The notes beneath the pieces are model-generated. The model saw only the letters and a list, made by a program, of their open reading frames with translations, was not told the DNA's origin and made no database searches. A stretch of DNA of 64,000 bases from Flaccisagitta enflata. Its lineage: Eukaryota > Chaetognatha > Sagittoidea > Aphragmophora. The stretch is from the NCBI GenBank assembly GCA_965153355.1, contig OZ231126.1, positions 111,972,001-112,036,000 on the forward strand, read 5' to 3'. Within the stretch, counting starts at the first letter, position 1, and every line of letters starts with the position of its first letter. Both the position numbers and the translations under genes were made by a program. Shown piece after piece: positions 43,680-55,740 of this stretch.

Positions 43680-44600
43680 CCTAGAAGTTAGACAGGGGCG
43701 ATGACCGTCTTTGCGCTATCCTCGGAATTTTCTCCCCCCTACTTCATTGATCTAGGCTTTATTGCCGTAGTCAAATTGAGGCAGTCACACTATCTGTCTG
43801 TCTCTATTCAGCTGTCTGACAATTTGTCGTAACTCTGGTTTGAAAGTCAGTCTCTGTCTTGGTCTTCCTTCAACCCCCCCCCCTCCCACCCCCGGTTCTA
43901 TTTACGTCTACAATCATTCTAAGGATAGTATCTGTTGCGGCCTCGCCAGTTGTCCCTACATAACATCAAAAAGCTGAGTTGAGTCTCTCTCTCTCTCTCT
44001 CTAAGAAACGGCAACTGATAGGCAACTTGGTCGACCTGTCCCGCTATTGTTCAAAATATGTCCGTAGGAGGCTGTGTCCATCCGTCGGTCGGTAAATTGA
44101 TCAGTCCGTTGGTTGGCCGGTTCGCTCATCCATCCATTCATGTGCAAAATTCATTACCTTTGAATCCCGCCTCCATAACAAATTTTAAGGTGTCCCTACC
44201 TTTAAAGGTCAAGATGTTATGTTTCAAAAATTTATTCAAGTTTTTGTAATGTTAAAATTTCCCTACCTTAACAACTTACTTTTCAATTTACCACATCAAC
44301 CAACGGGATACCCACAACCCAAGGTGAGCAGCTGATCTCCGTCACTCTCTCTCTCTCTCGATTCGGCATAACTCGCGATGACTTTGTTTCCGCCCGTCTT
44401 TGAGACGAACCTTTTCACCTACATTCTCACCCTTTGGTACGTTTCTCTCTCTCTGTGCACCTCCCCCCCTTCTTCCTCTTTCATCAATTCAGGGTGCGCG
44501 CATGCACATCAATAGGTGGCCTTTCACATAAACGACACCCCCTATCTGCGCGCGGCTAGGGCTGCCGTATTATATATTCTGCCTTCAGTTTACCGTTTGC
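43680..44600. other. No gene; short TC tracts and an HCR fragment
   Basis: A GTCGG-rich HCR-like fragment lies at 44058-44120 (AGGAGGCTGTGTCC followed by GTCGGTCGG). Short TC tracts are at 43985 and 44345. Confidence 0.5.
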
Positions 44601-44604
44601 TATT

Positions 44605-44740
<136 letters not shown>

Positions 44741-44775
44741 ATTCTTTCTTTCCTTTGATCAGTCAGTCAATTCCC

Positions 44776-44850
44776 TCTTTTTAGTGCGTCCTTGCATTTT
44801 CTATAAGCGGTCATGTCCGCCTATCGATAGGTCAGTCTGTGCAGCAGATT
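44776..44850 (+). repeat. HCR family copy (short)
   Basis: TTTTTAG, hairpin AGTGC-GTCCTT-GCATT with one G.U pair, TCTATAAGCGGTCATGTCCG, then degenerate GTC units. Confidence 0.5.
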
Positions 44851-45020
44851 TTGACATCCTTTTTTTTTATCTTTCCTATCACCCCTCGATGTCTCTCCAC
44901 TTTCCCTCTCATCCATTCATTCTTTATTCTGAAACATTCATTTAGGAAAAGAAGTTTTTTATTGAGCAAGGCTTTGTTTTTTACAGCTTTTACTTTAGGA
45001 CGGTCATCAGCGCCCCTCCC

Positions 45021-45670
45021 TTTTTAGTCGCATGCACGCGACTCTATGCCCCACTTTGTCCATCTGTCGGTAGGTCGGTCGGTCGGTCGGTTGGTCGGTC
45101 GGTCGGTCCCCATTTTACTTTTTTATTCGTTTTATTCCTATCGGGTCATTTTAAGTCGGTTAAGTGATTTTGAGTCAAATTAGATCATTTTAAGTCATTT
45201 TGGGTCATTTTAATTCATTTTAAGTCACTTTAAGTCAAATTAAGTCATTTGACTCATTATTCAATTTTAGCCAATTTAAGTCAATCTAGTCCATTTTAAG
45301 TCATTTTAAGTAAATTCAAGTCAATTTAAGTCAGTTTAACTCATTTTGGGTCAGTATAAGTCGGTGTGGGTCAATTTAAGTCGATTTGGGTCGTTTGATA
45401 TCATTTCGGTCATTTTCTAAATTTGCGTAGTATAGTCATTGCGTTTTTGATTTACATAGTTGTGGGTAAGTCATTGTGCAATTTTGGGTGGTCATAGGTA
45501 ATCATAAGTCATTATAGGTCATTATGCAATTGTAGGTAAGGACCTCAATTATGGCCCCTGCCCACCCGCACACGACTTCAGTAGCCGTGTATCCGGCCTT
45601 GTATTTTTTGTTATTCCACTACTGCCCACTCGTCCGCGACTTAGGGGAAGTGTATACGACCTTGTTCACA
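45021..45670 (+). repeat. HCR copy expanded by an internal minisatellite
   Basis: TTTTTAG, hairpin AGTCGC-ATGCAC-GCGACT (45026-45043), CTATGCCCCACTTTGTCC and a clean GTCG tract to 45110. A degenerate TAAGTCATTT minisatellite (45140-45545) then separates these from the 3' box, which appears twice: CCCACCCGCACACGACT with GCCGTGTATCCGGCC (45556-45602) and CCCACTCGTCCGCGACT (45616-45665). Confidence 0.7.
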
Positions 45671-45850
45671 TGTTGATCTTTATCATTGCTGACACGTGTC
45701 CCCATATGTCGCAATGTCGGTCCACCGGTAGGTCTATTAGTCAGTGGGCTTTGACCATGAAATTTCATTGAATACTCTTTTGTCCTTTCTAGTAACATCA
45801 CAAGATTTTTTGTTTTCTCCTTATTTCTCTGTCATGGACGCTTAGCCATA

Positions 45851-45863
45851 AAGCGGTGGGGCG
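45851..45863. repeat. 13-bp motif AAGCGGTGGGGCG, occurrence 1 of 4
   Basis: Exact copies also lie at 47628, 56848 and 61591. I see no shared flanking sequence. Function is unknown. Confidence 0.6.
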
Positions 45864-46117
45864 CTGTTATAGGATGATACTTGTCTATGTCACCCACCCC
45901 CTACCCTCCCTTGAGTTTCCAATTTTCGCAAACATAGGGGAGCTTATAGGGGGCAGCATCTTATTATTGTTGGAATGAATTGTTGGGTAAAATAAGAACA
46001 TTTCACAATCTAATCATTCATATAAAATTTGATAGGATGAAAAAGGTGAGAGCTATAAGATAGGCCTTGTTTCGTTGGATTTCATCCGAGTCCCCACCAC
46101 TGAAATTGACAATATAA

Positions 46118-46245
46118 CCTTTTCTATGTGCGCCAACGCACATCTAAAAGACGCTCTGTTCATTAGTCGGTCGATTGGTTTGTTTTTGGCCGGTAACGAC
46201 AACCCACACGGCTCACGTACTGGCCTACTTGGCTTTGTTAAAGCA
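46118..46245 (+). repeat. HCR family copy, subfamily 2
   Basis: Hairpin ATGTGC-GCCAAC-GCACAT (46126-46143), CTAAAAGACGCTCTGTTC, GTCGGTCG units, GGCCGGTAACG, then ACTGGCCTACTTGGCTTTG as at 38140. Confidence 0.65.
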
Positions 46246-47319
46246 AATTAAGCTTGAATGGACAAAAGGGTTTACAAATCAAAACAGAATTAAGCTTATT
46301 GGAGCAATTTTATCAATATCGTAATGAAAGCAAAGAAAGAAAAGAAAACAATGTCATATTCAGAACAACTTCATCACTGATAAATGTGTTCATTTGTAAA
46401 GATTCTTAATCTGGAGATCAAAACAAAACATTTCGATCAAAAAGGAAAACAAAAGGAAAAAAAGAGAGCTTCTTTGGCCTACATGACCTCGTTTTGCACG
46501 TAACAATATCTCCTTGTTAATTTTCTTTCCTATTCAGTTTTGAGAATCAAATTCGCCTTTTTAAAATAGAAACGCCAAACCCGCCAAACCCCAAAAACGC
46601 CAGATTCAGCTAGCTGCCAAACGTGCCAAACGCGTTTTCACAAGAACACATCTTCACAAATTCAGATACTAATATCATTTGGCTTATGTTTATAATTTCA
46701 TACATTTGAAATAATGCAACACATTATGTCTGAGGCTATTATGTCCAACCGAAGTATTCACCTCAAACAATTTCTAAAAGCAAACTTTTATCAAGTAATA
46801 ATAAAGCAACTGTGGACCAAGGTTTTCAGGGGTTTTCTGTTACTCTTTGGTCCGATTTAGCGGGACAAAAGTTTACTTTCTTGATCTGTACTTAATTTCT
46901 GAATTAAAAATAAGATAACTATCACATGGTAATGAGTGGGCAGGTGCGTCTGCGGCAATTTTTTTGAGAAAACACTTGTGCCTGGAAAGTTTTGGTTTTT
47001 TTCAATCACTGATATACTTAAATGCCTCCACTCCTTTCATTTTAAAGCTTTCAGCGACAATTGACTGCAGACCTTTATTCCAAAGGTGCGACCATGGAAA
47101 GTGCCGGAATGGGGTATGAAAATACGAGAATCATGCAAGTGAAGAAGATATAAGGAATGGCTTTAGGGAAGGAACAACAAGCGGGTAATACTTTCTTTAC
47201 AGTGACCTCTCTGGGAAAATAATGCTGGATAAAACACTGAGGGCGTGTTTCTAGTGACGACTGAGGGTGCGTTTTCCCGTTAAACGCGATTACAGCGTGA
47301 ACACATATTTCAGAGTTTC
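46246..47319. other. No recognised gene
   Basis: AT-rich DNA. A GCCAAACSCG-rich patch lies at 46570-46640. No frame over 60 codons looks real. Confidence 0.5.
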
Positions 47320-47469
47320 AACTGTCCCATGGGGGAGTGAGTGCGTGAACGGAGCAAGCGGAGCGGTGCAGAGCGACTGAGCGGAGTGAGCGGTGCGAGC
47401 AAACGAACGTAGCGAGCGACCAAGTGACCCTTTTAAAATGCGATTATCTGTGACTAGAGGCGCACCCTA
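47320..47469. repeat. GC-rich GAGCG-repeat segment
   Basis: This is the inverted partner of 2640-2790: GAGCGACCAAGTGACCC and GAGCGGAGTGAGCGG. Confidence 0.5.
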
Positions 47470-48350
47470 AATGACCACAAGCAACATAAATACGAGACAT
47501 GCTAGAACTGTGAAGCATCTCAAAGAGTTTAAAACAAAAGAAACCAAAACAAAACAAACTGCGGTCTTGCCTCAAATGTTTACAAACGGCCTCAATAGCG
47601 AGTTTCTCTATGGGGTCTTGATATCTTAAGCGGTGGGGCGAGAAGGCAAGTCTGAAAATTTAGGGAAACAAGGATAAATCATTTTCTTTCATCTTTTCAC
47701 ACTTTGCTGTGTGCATGACAGTAATATCTCACAAACGATGCATCACTATAACCCCCCCCCCCCATAAGTAAAGATAAGAATAATTGTTTTCCTTTTCCCT
47801 AGAAAAGACATAGTCTAAATAAAAAAAAAAACCAACTTAATCTTGTGTCTTTGGCTGAGGATGTATGGTAATTGACCCTTCCTACAAAAAAAGAAATAGA
47901 TGTTTCACAAGTCTGGGAATAGTTGTTCCCGCTGGAAGACAAATCCATTCCATGTCCCATCTAGATGCATCTTGAGGTATGTAAGCAGAATACCACGAGT
48001 CGGTGGTGCTCGGAAACACAGAAAAGAAAATTGGAACACGTTGACTGTTGAGTTATATAGAATCCAGTCCTACCGATTGAGATTTAAAATGTCACAACAA
48101 TATGAGAGCCTTCGTAACCCATCACGTTTCTCCACCCCCCTCAGGAAAAAAAACTTAAAGCTAAATTGCGAGGTTATAAAACCCCGACCATTGGGTATAA
48201 AAAAGATTCAGTAAGACAGGAAACCAGGTCGCGTTGATCACTCCAGTCAGTCACACCCGGGAAAATACGTAACTTGGTGACAGCGTAACTTGTCGAATCT
48301 ACGCAAAGAAGCCAAAAGCCCTAGATACGTTACCTAACGGGAACCTTAGC
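47470..48350. other. No recognised gene
   Basis: Contains the 13-bp motif at 47628 and a C run at 47752. A 104-codon frame (47900-48214) has no recognisable motif. Confidence 0.4.
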
Positions 48351-48359
48351 TTTTACTCA

Positions 48360-48940
48360 GCAAGAAGAGAGAAGTCGCCAAAGCTCAAGTCACCAAAGCT
48401 CAAGTCGCTAAAGCTCAAGTTGCCAAAGCTCAAGTTGCCAAAGCTCAAGTCGCCAAAGCTCAAGTCGCCAAAGCTCAAGTCGCCAAAGCTCAAGTCGCCA
48501 AAGCTCAAGTCACCAGAGCTTGAGTCGCTAAGGCTAAGGCAGCATTCTTCATCTCGGCACATGGCAAAACACCAATGAAGAAGCATCAAGCAAGCAAGCA
48601 GCAATCAGGAGGATCTTCGACAGCCCCATACATGAGAAGACAAGAATCGTGCCATCTCGAGAATGAAGGTCAAAGGCACTACTTAGAAGACCCAACGACT
48701 ACAGGGAGAATAGAAGACGCCCAATCGTCAATGCCACCTAGAAACAAAGCCGCGTTGATGCAAGTCGTCCTACCAGACTCATCAGAGCCAGTCCATAAAA
48801 AAAAAAAAAAAAAAAAACCAATTCACTGGAAGCAACGAACAAAGATGAAGGAACAAGCCGCAGCCGCCAAATCAGCGAAAAATCAAAAGCAAAAGAGACC
48901 AAGACTTCAAACTCAATCGTCTTGGAGAGGCTCAGCGTGA
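48360..48940 (+). other. 15-bp minisatellite in an open frame, possible relic
   Basis: About eleven copies of AAAGCTCAAGTCGCC (48367-48525) encode a VAKAQ pentapeptide repeat on the plus strand. After one TGA at 48521 the same frame continues to 48940 as a K/Q-rich stretch with a poly-lysine run from an A tract (48798-48817). It might be a decayed basic protein; the repeat alone would also keep a frame open by chance because 15 is divisible by three. Confidence 0.3.
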
Positions 48941-49530
48941 ACACATCTGACCCAAAGAAGAAATCGACAAAGACTGTGGACGCAGCCACCTCAACGAGGA
49001 CCGACCGCGAAGCGGAAATGAAGAAAGAAAATGGCTACAACGAACAAATTGTCAAAATCAGCTACCCAATCATGAGAATCCTTGTCGCCAACCTCCAGGA
49101 CCGGAACATACAAAAATGTCAGACAATGTCCCCAGCCTTGGATGCTCAATCAACATAGCAACAAATGTCGCGGCTTGAACTTCTACACAACAAAAGCTGT
49201 GGTCCACTGATGACGAGTCAGCCGTCATCCCTTCCCCTACAGCTTCTCGTCGGACAACAATCCTGGCATTGTCATCATCACTGGGAATCTCAGCCCTGGT
49301 CTCTTTGGCGTCTAATCTCTTGGTAGCGGGCCTGTCAGTCCCTCATCCGCAATGCTGATTCTCATTCTGCAAGCTTATCTTCCTGTCAACGACGCTCTCA
49401 ACAAAGATTCTCACATAAGCAACGCCATATTATCTATTGGTGGCACAAATTCTCTTGTCCGCAGCGATGGAAAACTCGTCGATGGCACTGGATCTCTTGT
49501 CGGTGGCTCTGTTTCTCCTGCCAGCGGCCC
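48941..49530. other. No recognised gene
   Basis: Plus-strand frames here are the complement of the minus-strand retroelement relic or lack motifs. No LTR was identified. Confidence 0.4.
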
Positions 49531-49536
49531 TGGTTC

Positions 49537-51180
49537 TCACATTGGCATTGGGGGTTCTCTGATTGGTGACTTAACTTCCCACGCCAACAACATCGTGTCG
49601 GTGACAGTAAATCTCTCATTAGCGATGCCGATACTCTCATTGGCGGCATCAGGTCTAATGGTCATCACCACAACAATCAAACGCAACTTGCGACTTGCAA
49701 TTGCGATTGCAGCTGGCCATCTGGTGAAACGGTCAACTATGGTAAGGAGATTCGAGAAACTGTTGGATTTGGGGAGGCTGACAATGTCGACATGGATGTG
49801 TGGAAAATGTCCGTTTGGCACTTCAAAGTTGCCGATTGGAGGAACTGAGTTTCGGTGGACTATGGCTCGTTAGCAATTTCTAGCCCAGTTGGTTACGTCG
49901 CGATGGATGTTAGGCCAAATGAATTTGGGGGCAACGGCTTGCCATGTGCGTTCGACGCATGGATGGCCCAGTCCGTCGATTACATCAATTTGCATTTGCG
50001 CCATGCTTGTGGAACTGATGGTTGTTTGGGACCATTGCAGACATCGACAATGATATCGACCCTTTTAGAATTTAAGCCGGTTCAAGCTTCTTGTGAAATT
50101 TGCCGGAAGTCGGGACCAAGTGGTTGCTCGTGTGCGAGTTCCTGGAGATCAACGCCGTATAAGTCGATTGATGAAATCACCTCCCGGAGTTCTTCCATCT
50201 TGTTGTCCGGGAATGGAGCGTCGATTGTTGCGATTGGTTTTAGAATTTCCTTGTTTGGTCGAGAAAGTTGGTCGGTGACGACATTAGCCTTTCCCCCTAG
50301 ATAGCAGATGTTGATCAGGTACTCTGTGATACACAAGAGCTAATACGTCTGGCGTACCGTGAGCAGTTCGCTCTTTTTGCGGAGTGACGGGATGAGGCTG
50401 TCATGATTGGTGTACAAGGTGAAGGCACGGCCCTCCACCATGTGACGGAAGTGCCAGATTGCTCGGAATGAGGCGAGAAGTTAGCGGTTAAACGCGGGCC
50501 ATTATACTTTTTTGCCTTCGAATTTGGAGCTGAGGGGTCCGTGTTGTTTGAGTACTGCGCCGATCACAATTGGTTGAGTTACGCCTGCGATTATAAAATC
50601 AAAGAGAAATACCTTGTCGCACAAGGTAACATGGTGTTTTGTTTTTTGTGGCAAGGGATAGCTGTACAGTTGCCGGCTGAGAGTTTTGTGCATTGGGACC
50701 GGTCTTGCGTTGAAAAGGAAGAGGTGGAAGAATTGAGAGTAATGCTCCCCGACGATGAGCCATTTGTATTTGGTTCTCGAATCACGTATGTACAGAGTTA
50801 CCTTTTTCCTTCCTTTTACTTCCGGCATCCCGTTGGTCCCTTTTCCCGATGATGCCTGGCCCTACTTTTTTTAATTGGCACCCGCGTTTTGCAGTTGTGT
50901 GCTTTCTCGCAAAACTCTTGGTGGTTTCGGCAAATTTGCTGAAGAGTGGATGGTTTTTTTCTGGAACTGGGGATTGCTACGGTTGCCCCTCCGGATGTTT
51001 GTTGGTTGCCGTCAAAGAACACGGGCGTGAAGTTTTCAGTTTGAATTGGCGGCCTCTGCCGCGATTTGCGTAACCACCTTTGAATTTGCCCCAACCAATG
51101 GCGCCCGGCGACGCATTGGTTATCTTAAATGGAACAATTGGTCTGGTCACGTTACCCTCCGTGACCACTGTCCTCATCAC
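49537..51180 (-). pseudogene. Ty3/Gypsy retrotransposon relic without reverse transcriptase
   Basis: On the minus strand, 5' to 3': the end of gag (a basic GRGRGR-like stretch and a CEKAHNCKT motif, to about 50840); a decayed protease region with LYIRDSRTKYKWLI (50502-50828), its active-site DTG lost; RNase H from about 50500 (HFRHMVEGRAFTLYTNHDSL) to 50082 (GGKANVVTDQLSRP); and integrase (GLGHP / FIWPNIHRDV zinc part near 49980-49900, then HIHVDIVSLPKSNSFSNLL and DRFTRWP to 49537). Several stops and frameshifts occur. RNase H follows protease directly, so the reverse transcriptase has been deleted. The LSRP and HIHVDIV motifs are typical of Ty3/Gypsy. Confidence 0.8.
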
Positions 51181-51301
51181 GAAGATGGCAGCAAGTCATG
51201 TGTTCTGGTTCCCCTGCTCCGTCAGTGCGGGTGTAGAAGCGTCAACAAACCATTTGGTGGAGATGGCACGATGGTCCTCCTTTTACCTTTCCTTCAAATT
51301 G

Positions 51302-51592
51302 TCAGTCGTGAGGGAGGGTTGCATGGCGTGTATTGCATTTTCCACATGTCGGTCTTTCTTTACAATCCCTTGCTGAAGGTCCTTGTTGAAAACAATGGAA
51401 GCAGAGATATTCTCTGCTGGTTTTCTTCACTTGATCGTCTGCCGCTGAGATCCACAAATATTGCAAACTTCTGTCAGCTATGGCTGCGTGGGCGAGCTGT
51501 TCCTTGAACGTCGCAAGACCTACGGCCGTAGCAGTTACTTTTGTCGGCTTTGGAGCGGTTTTCATCGGCTCTGTTGACATATTCCACGACAC
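51302..51592 (-). pseudogene. LTR-retrotransposon gag fragment with zinc knuckle
   Basis: The minus strand reads LCFHCFQQGPSARDC, a CX2CX9C knuckle whose histidine position is proline, followed by CGKCNTRHATLPH. A knuckle followed by C-x-x-C...RH..LPH is more typical of BEL/Pao gag than of Gypsy. It lies just upstream of the Gypsy relic in the same orientation, so it is either that element's gag or a neighbouring BEL/Pao remnant. Confidence 0.55.
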
Positions 51593-51599
51593 CCCATAC

Positions 51600-52440
51600 T
51601 TGATAGGCTAAAAGCTGATCCTTCACATGTTTTGACAGGCGATCACTTTCCAGAAATTCATTGAAATATGCGGCACTTTGGTGTTAATAATGCGACAAAT
51701 ATATGCTGTCAACAGCCAATTGGAATTGATTCGCGCTCGTGTCAACATTTTGTTGAGTCGTTTCCAAAAGGTCGCCTTAATCACCAGCTGTTGTCTGTCA
51801 ATCATCTCCTTGTTGGGATTGCCAACTTACAACGTTTATCCACCTCGTCCAATTCAATGTTCAATGAAGCGTTATGGAATTTTGTCTTGGCGATGATTTA
51901 GTCAATTGGCTTAAGGAAGTTATTAGGCTAACGAGGCCTCGCCGCGCACATTTCCGTCAGGTTCTTCGCTCCAATGCGGGCGTCATAAGCGACAGGATCA
52001 TCTCACCTCTCCTCTCCTCTCCAATTTCTACTCCTGCGACATCGCTCCATCAGAAGACATCTTTTGTGCTTGATGGAGATGAGCGATAAGCTGATGACAA
52101 CCACGCAGCTGACTCGGTCTTTCACATGCCGATTGTTGCATACTGCCTCTGCAAAGCTGCTGAAAAGATCATCAAATATGCCGCGGTTTTAGACATGTCC
52201 GTCTTGACTTTTTAAATCCTTATTGACATTGTTTACACCATGAACAAAAGTATGGGGCGGACTCCCACAGGCCTGTATCAGCGGTGACATAATTTCTCAG
52301 GATAATCATCATGACTCACTGGTGGTCATGCCTTCAGCTACGAACGCCTGCTGGGGACTTTTCCCCCTCATAAAAAGCTGGTACAACCCCTACTTCAAGG
52401 TGCTGGACTCTCTCCTGAAGATTCTCACTCTATCCTTCAT
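51600..52440. other. Probable gag-flanking sequence, not assigned
   Basis: The minus strand keeps short protein-like stretches (for example KTKFHNASLNIELDEVDKR near 51880-51820) but with many stops. No LTR was recognised. Confidence 0.3.
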
Positions 52441-52880
52441 CCCTGTTGTGGCATCAACTGTTGTTGCATCATCTGTCACAGCCTCACCTGTGGCAGAGTC
52501 ATAGGCCTCAGCGTCATTGGTCGCGGCATCATGGGTCGGCAGTACAATCTACAAGCATCATGGGTCGGCATTACAATCTACAATGCCTTCAACAACAACA
52601 TTGCTTGTATCAAACTCGCTTCCAATCCCATCACTCCCGCACCCTGCCTTCCCTCATCATCAAAGATCTCTCGCGGCGCCTTCATTGCTGGCGTCATCTC
52701 CCCCATTGTCCCTTTGCATCAGTTGTCGGCGGCTTCTCCTTTTAAGTGAACATCTGTCATCTAACAGGGCGCCATTTGTTGCAACGTCATCCGTCGTGGA
52801 ATCAGCTATTGGGGCATCATCTGTCGCGGAGTCATCAGCCGCAGCATCATTGGTCGCGGCACCATTGGTCACCGTGTTAC
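52440..52880. repeat. Degenerate tandem repeat (CATCATYGGTCGCGG-type)
   Basis: Repeated words such as GCATCATGGGTCGGC, GCATCATCTGTCGCGG and GCATCATTGGTCGCGG occur with irregular spacing. Frames rich in A/S/V here are artefacts. Confidence 0.5.
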
Positions 52881-52974
52881 AGTTTTAAACGCCATCACAA
52901 AACTTCACTCGTATTAACCTCACTTCCAATCCCATCACTTATGGCAGCCTACCTTCTGACATCATCGATCGAAA

Positions 52975-54110
52975 CAACCACTTGCGGCAAGGCAGCCCAC
53001 AAGTGAAATGTAAGTAGGTGTTAACTCCACATGTTAATTGGTAAGAACACAAGAGAATTTTGCGGCATACAAGCCACCTGCGGCAAGGCAGCCCGCAAGT
53101 GTGATGTAAGTAGGTGTTAAGTCCACATGTTAATTGGTAAGAACACAAGAGAATTTTGCGGCATACAAGCCACCTACGACAAGGCAGCCCGCATGTGAAT
53201 GTGAGTAGGTGTTAGGCCCACGCTTTAGGTGGTAAGCACACAAGAGAATTTTGCGGTATACAAGCCACCTGCGGCAAGGCAGCCCGCATGTGTAATATAA
53301 GTAGGTGTTAAATCCACACTTTAAGTGGTAAGCAAACAAGAAAATTTGCGGCATACAAGCCACCTGCGGTAAGGCACCCCGCATGTGTAATGTGAGTAGG
53401 TGTTAAGTCCACACTTGTGCGGCATACATGCCACCTGCGGCAAGGCAGCCCGCATGTGCAAAGTGAGTAGGTGTTAAGTCCACATTTTGGGTGGTAAGCA
53501 TACAAGAGAATTTTGCGGCATACAAGTCACCTGCGGCAAGGCAGCCCGCATGTGTAATGTGAGTAGGTGTTAATTCCACACTTTAGATTGTAAAAAACAC
53601 AAGAAAATTTTGCGGCATACAATCCACCTGCGGCAAGGTAGTCCGCATGTGTAATGTAAGTGATGTTAAGTCCACATTTTAGGTGGTAAGAACACAAGAG
53701 AGTTTTGCGGCATACAAACCACCTGCGGCAAGGCAGCCCGCAAGTGTAATGTAAGTGATGTTAAGTCCACATTTTAGGTGGTAAGAACACAAGAGAGTTT
53801 TGCGGCATACAAACCACCTGCGGCAAGGCAGCCCGCAAGTGTTATGTAAATGGGTGTTAAGTCCACACGTTAGGTGGAAAGAACACAAGAGAATTTTGCG
53901 GCATACAAGCCACCTGCGGCAAGGCAACCCGCATGTGTAATGTAAATGGGTGTTAAGTCCACACATTAGGTGGTAAGAACACAAGAAAATTTTGCGGCAT
54001 ACAAGCCACCTGCGGCAAGGCAGCCCGCATGTGTAATGTGAGTGATGTTAAGTCCACATTTTAGGTGGTAAGAACATAAGAGAATTTTGCGGCATACAAG
54101 CCACCTGTCA
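52975..54110. repeat. Satellite array, about 95-bp unit, 12 copies
   Basis: CACCTGCGGCAAGGCAGCCC recurs at about 52983, 53079, 53174, 53271, 53366, 53437, 53532, 53628, 53724, 53818, 53915 and 54012. Each unit also has GTAGGTGTTAAGTCCACA and GAGAATTTTGCGGCATACAA. The unit at 53366 is about 25 bp short. These are contiguous repeats without spacers, so not a CRISPR array. Confidence 0.9.
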
Positions 54111-54629
54111 TCTTCAGATGCGATGTGATAAGTCATACAATACAATTCACAACACCATCAACAACAACTTCACTCGTATCAAACTCAATTCCAATAACTC
54201 CTGACGCTTTCTCACATGGATTGAAAGTCTCTAGCATCGCCTCCATTACTGGTGTCATCTCTCCTTTTTGTCTTCATCATCTCAATTGAAGAAATGAGAA
54301 AAAAAACAAACCTAAAAACTCTGCCCGGTAAGACAAAGAACCATTGTGACAAAATATCCAGACCCCCCCCCCAAAAAAAGAAAAAAACAAGCTCATGAAC
54401 GACAAAGTGGTCATAACATACAGGTGGGATTATCTCATCACACTGGAATAAAAATAACCAACCCAATACTTGAGTAACTGCCTCCGCACTTTTCAGGACA
54501 ACTGGCCATTGTAACCGGATTTGTACATGGGTGGCTATCAAGGGGAAATAAAATTCAACACAATAGAGGAAAGGTTCTTCTGGGTGTACTGTACCCATTA
54601 GCATGCCAAGTGGGGGACGCCCTGCGACT

Positions 54630-55740
54630 AGTAAGATCCATGTTGCCTCTGAGTGTCTGTCGCTGAGTTTCCATGGTACCTCTGAGTAACTATTCCTCTA
54701 AAGGAATGACATCCATGCACCCACTGAGTTTCTCTCCAACAGATTCCATGTGACCGCTGAGTGACTACTTCCTCGTATTTTAGGTAAAATCCATGTTGTC
54801 TCTGAGTGTCTGTCGCTGAGTTTCCATGGTACCTCTGAGTAACTATTCCTGTAATGGAATGACATCCATGCGCCCTCTGAGTTTCTCTCCCACAGATTCC
54901 ATGTGACCGCTGAGTGACTACCTCCTTATATTTTAGGTAAAATCCATGTTGTCTCTGAGTGTCTGTCGCTGAGTTTCCATGGTACCTCTGAGTAACTATT
55001 CCTGTAATGGAATGACATCCATGCGCCCTCTGAGTTTCTCTCCCACAGATTCCATGTGACCGCTGAGTGACTACCTCCTTATATTTTAGGTAAAATCCAT
55101 GTTGTCTCTGAGTGTCTGTCGCTGAGTTTCCATGGTACCTCTGAGTAACTATTCCTGTAATGGAATGACATCCATGCGCCCTCTGAGTTTCTCTCCCACA
55201 GATTCCATGTGACCGCTGAGTGACTACCTCCTTATATTTTAGGTAAAATCCATGTTGTCTCTGAGTGTCTGTCGCTGAGTTTCCATGGTACCTCTGAGTA
55301 ACTATTCCTGTAATGGAATGACATCCATGCACCCTCTGAGTTTCTCTCCCACAGATTCCATGTGACCGCTGAGTGACTACCTCCTTATATTTTAGGTAAA
55401 ATCCATGTTGTCTCTGAGTGTCTGTCGCTGAGTTTCCATGGTACCTCTGAGTAACTATTCCTGTAATGGAATGACATCCATGCGCCCTCTGAGTTTCTCT
55501 CCCACAGATTCCATGTGACCGCTGAGTGACTACCTCCTCATATTTTAGGTAAAATCCATGTTGCCTCTGAGTGTCTGTCGCTGAGTTTCCATGGTACCTC
55601 TGAGTAACTATTCCTGTAATGGAATGACATCCATGCGCCCTCTGAGTTTCTCTCCCACAGATTCCATGTGACCGCTGAATGACTGCCTCCTCATATTTTA
55701 AGTAGGATCCACATTGCCTCTGGGTGTCTGACACTGAGTT
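54630..55740. repeat. 153-bp satellite, seven units, open frame on the minus strand
   Basis: GAGTGTCTGTCGCTGAG recurs at 54651, 54804, 54957, 55110, 55263, 55416 and 55569, exactly 153 bp apart, with a diverged eighth at 55722. Central units are nearly identical; the edges are diverged. Each unit has four sub-repeats. On the minus strand 55734-54628 is a 368-codon frame with four TQRxHG motifs per 51-residue unit. The unit length keeps the frame open, so coding is not shown. Units also hold CTCAG / CTGAG palindromic words. Confidence 0.85.

Noticed and set aside
52975-54110. CRISPR-like array of direct repeats
   Set aside because: The units are contiguous about 95-bp repeats without unique spacers, in eukaryotic DNA.
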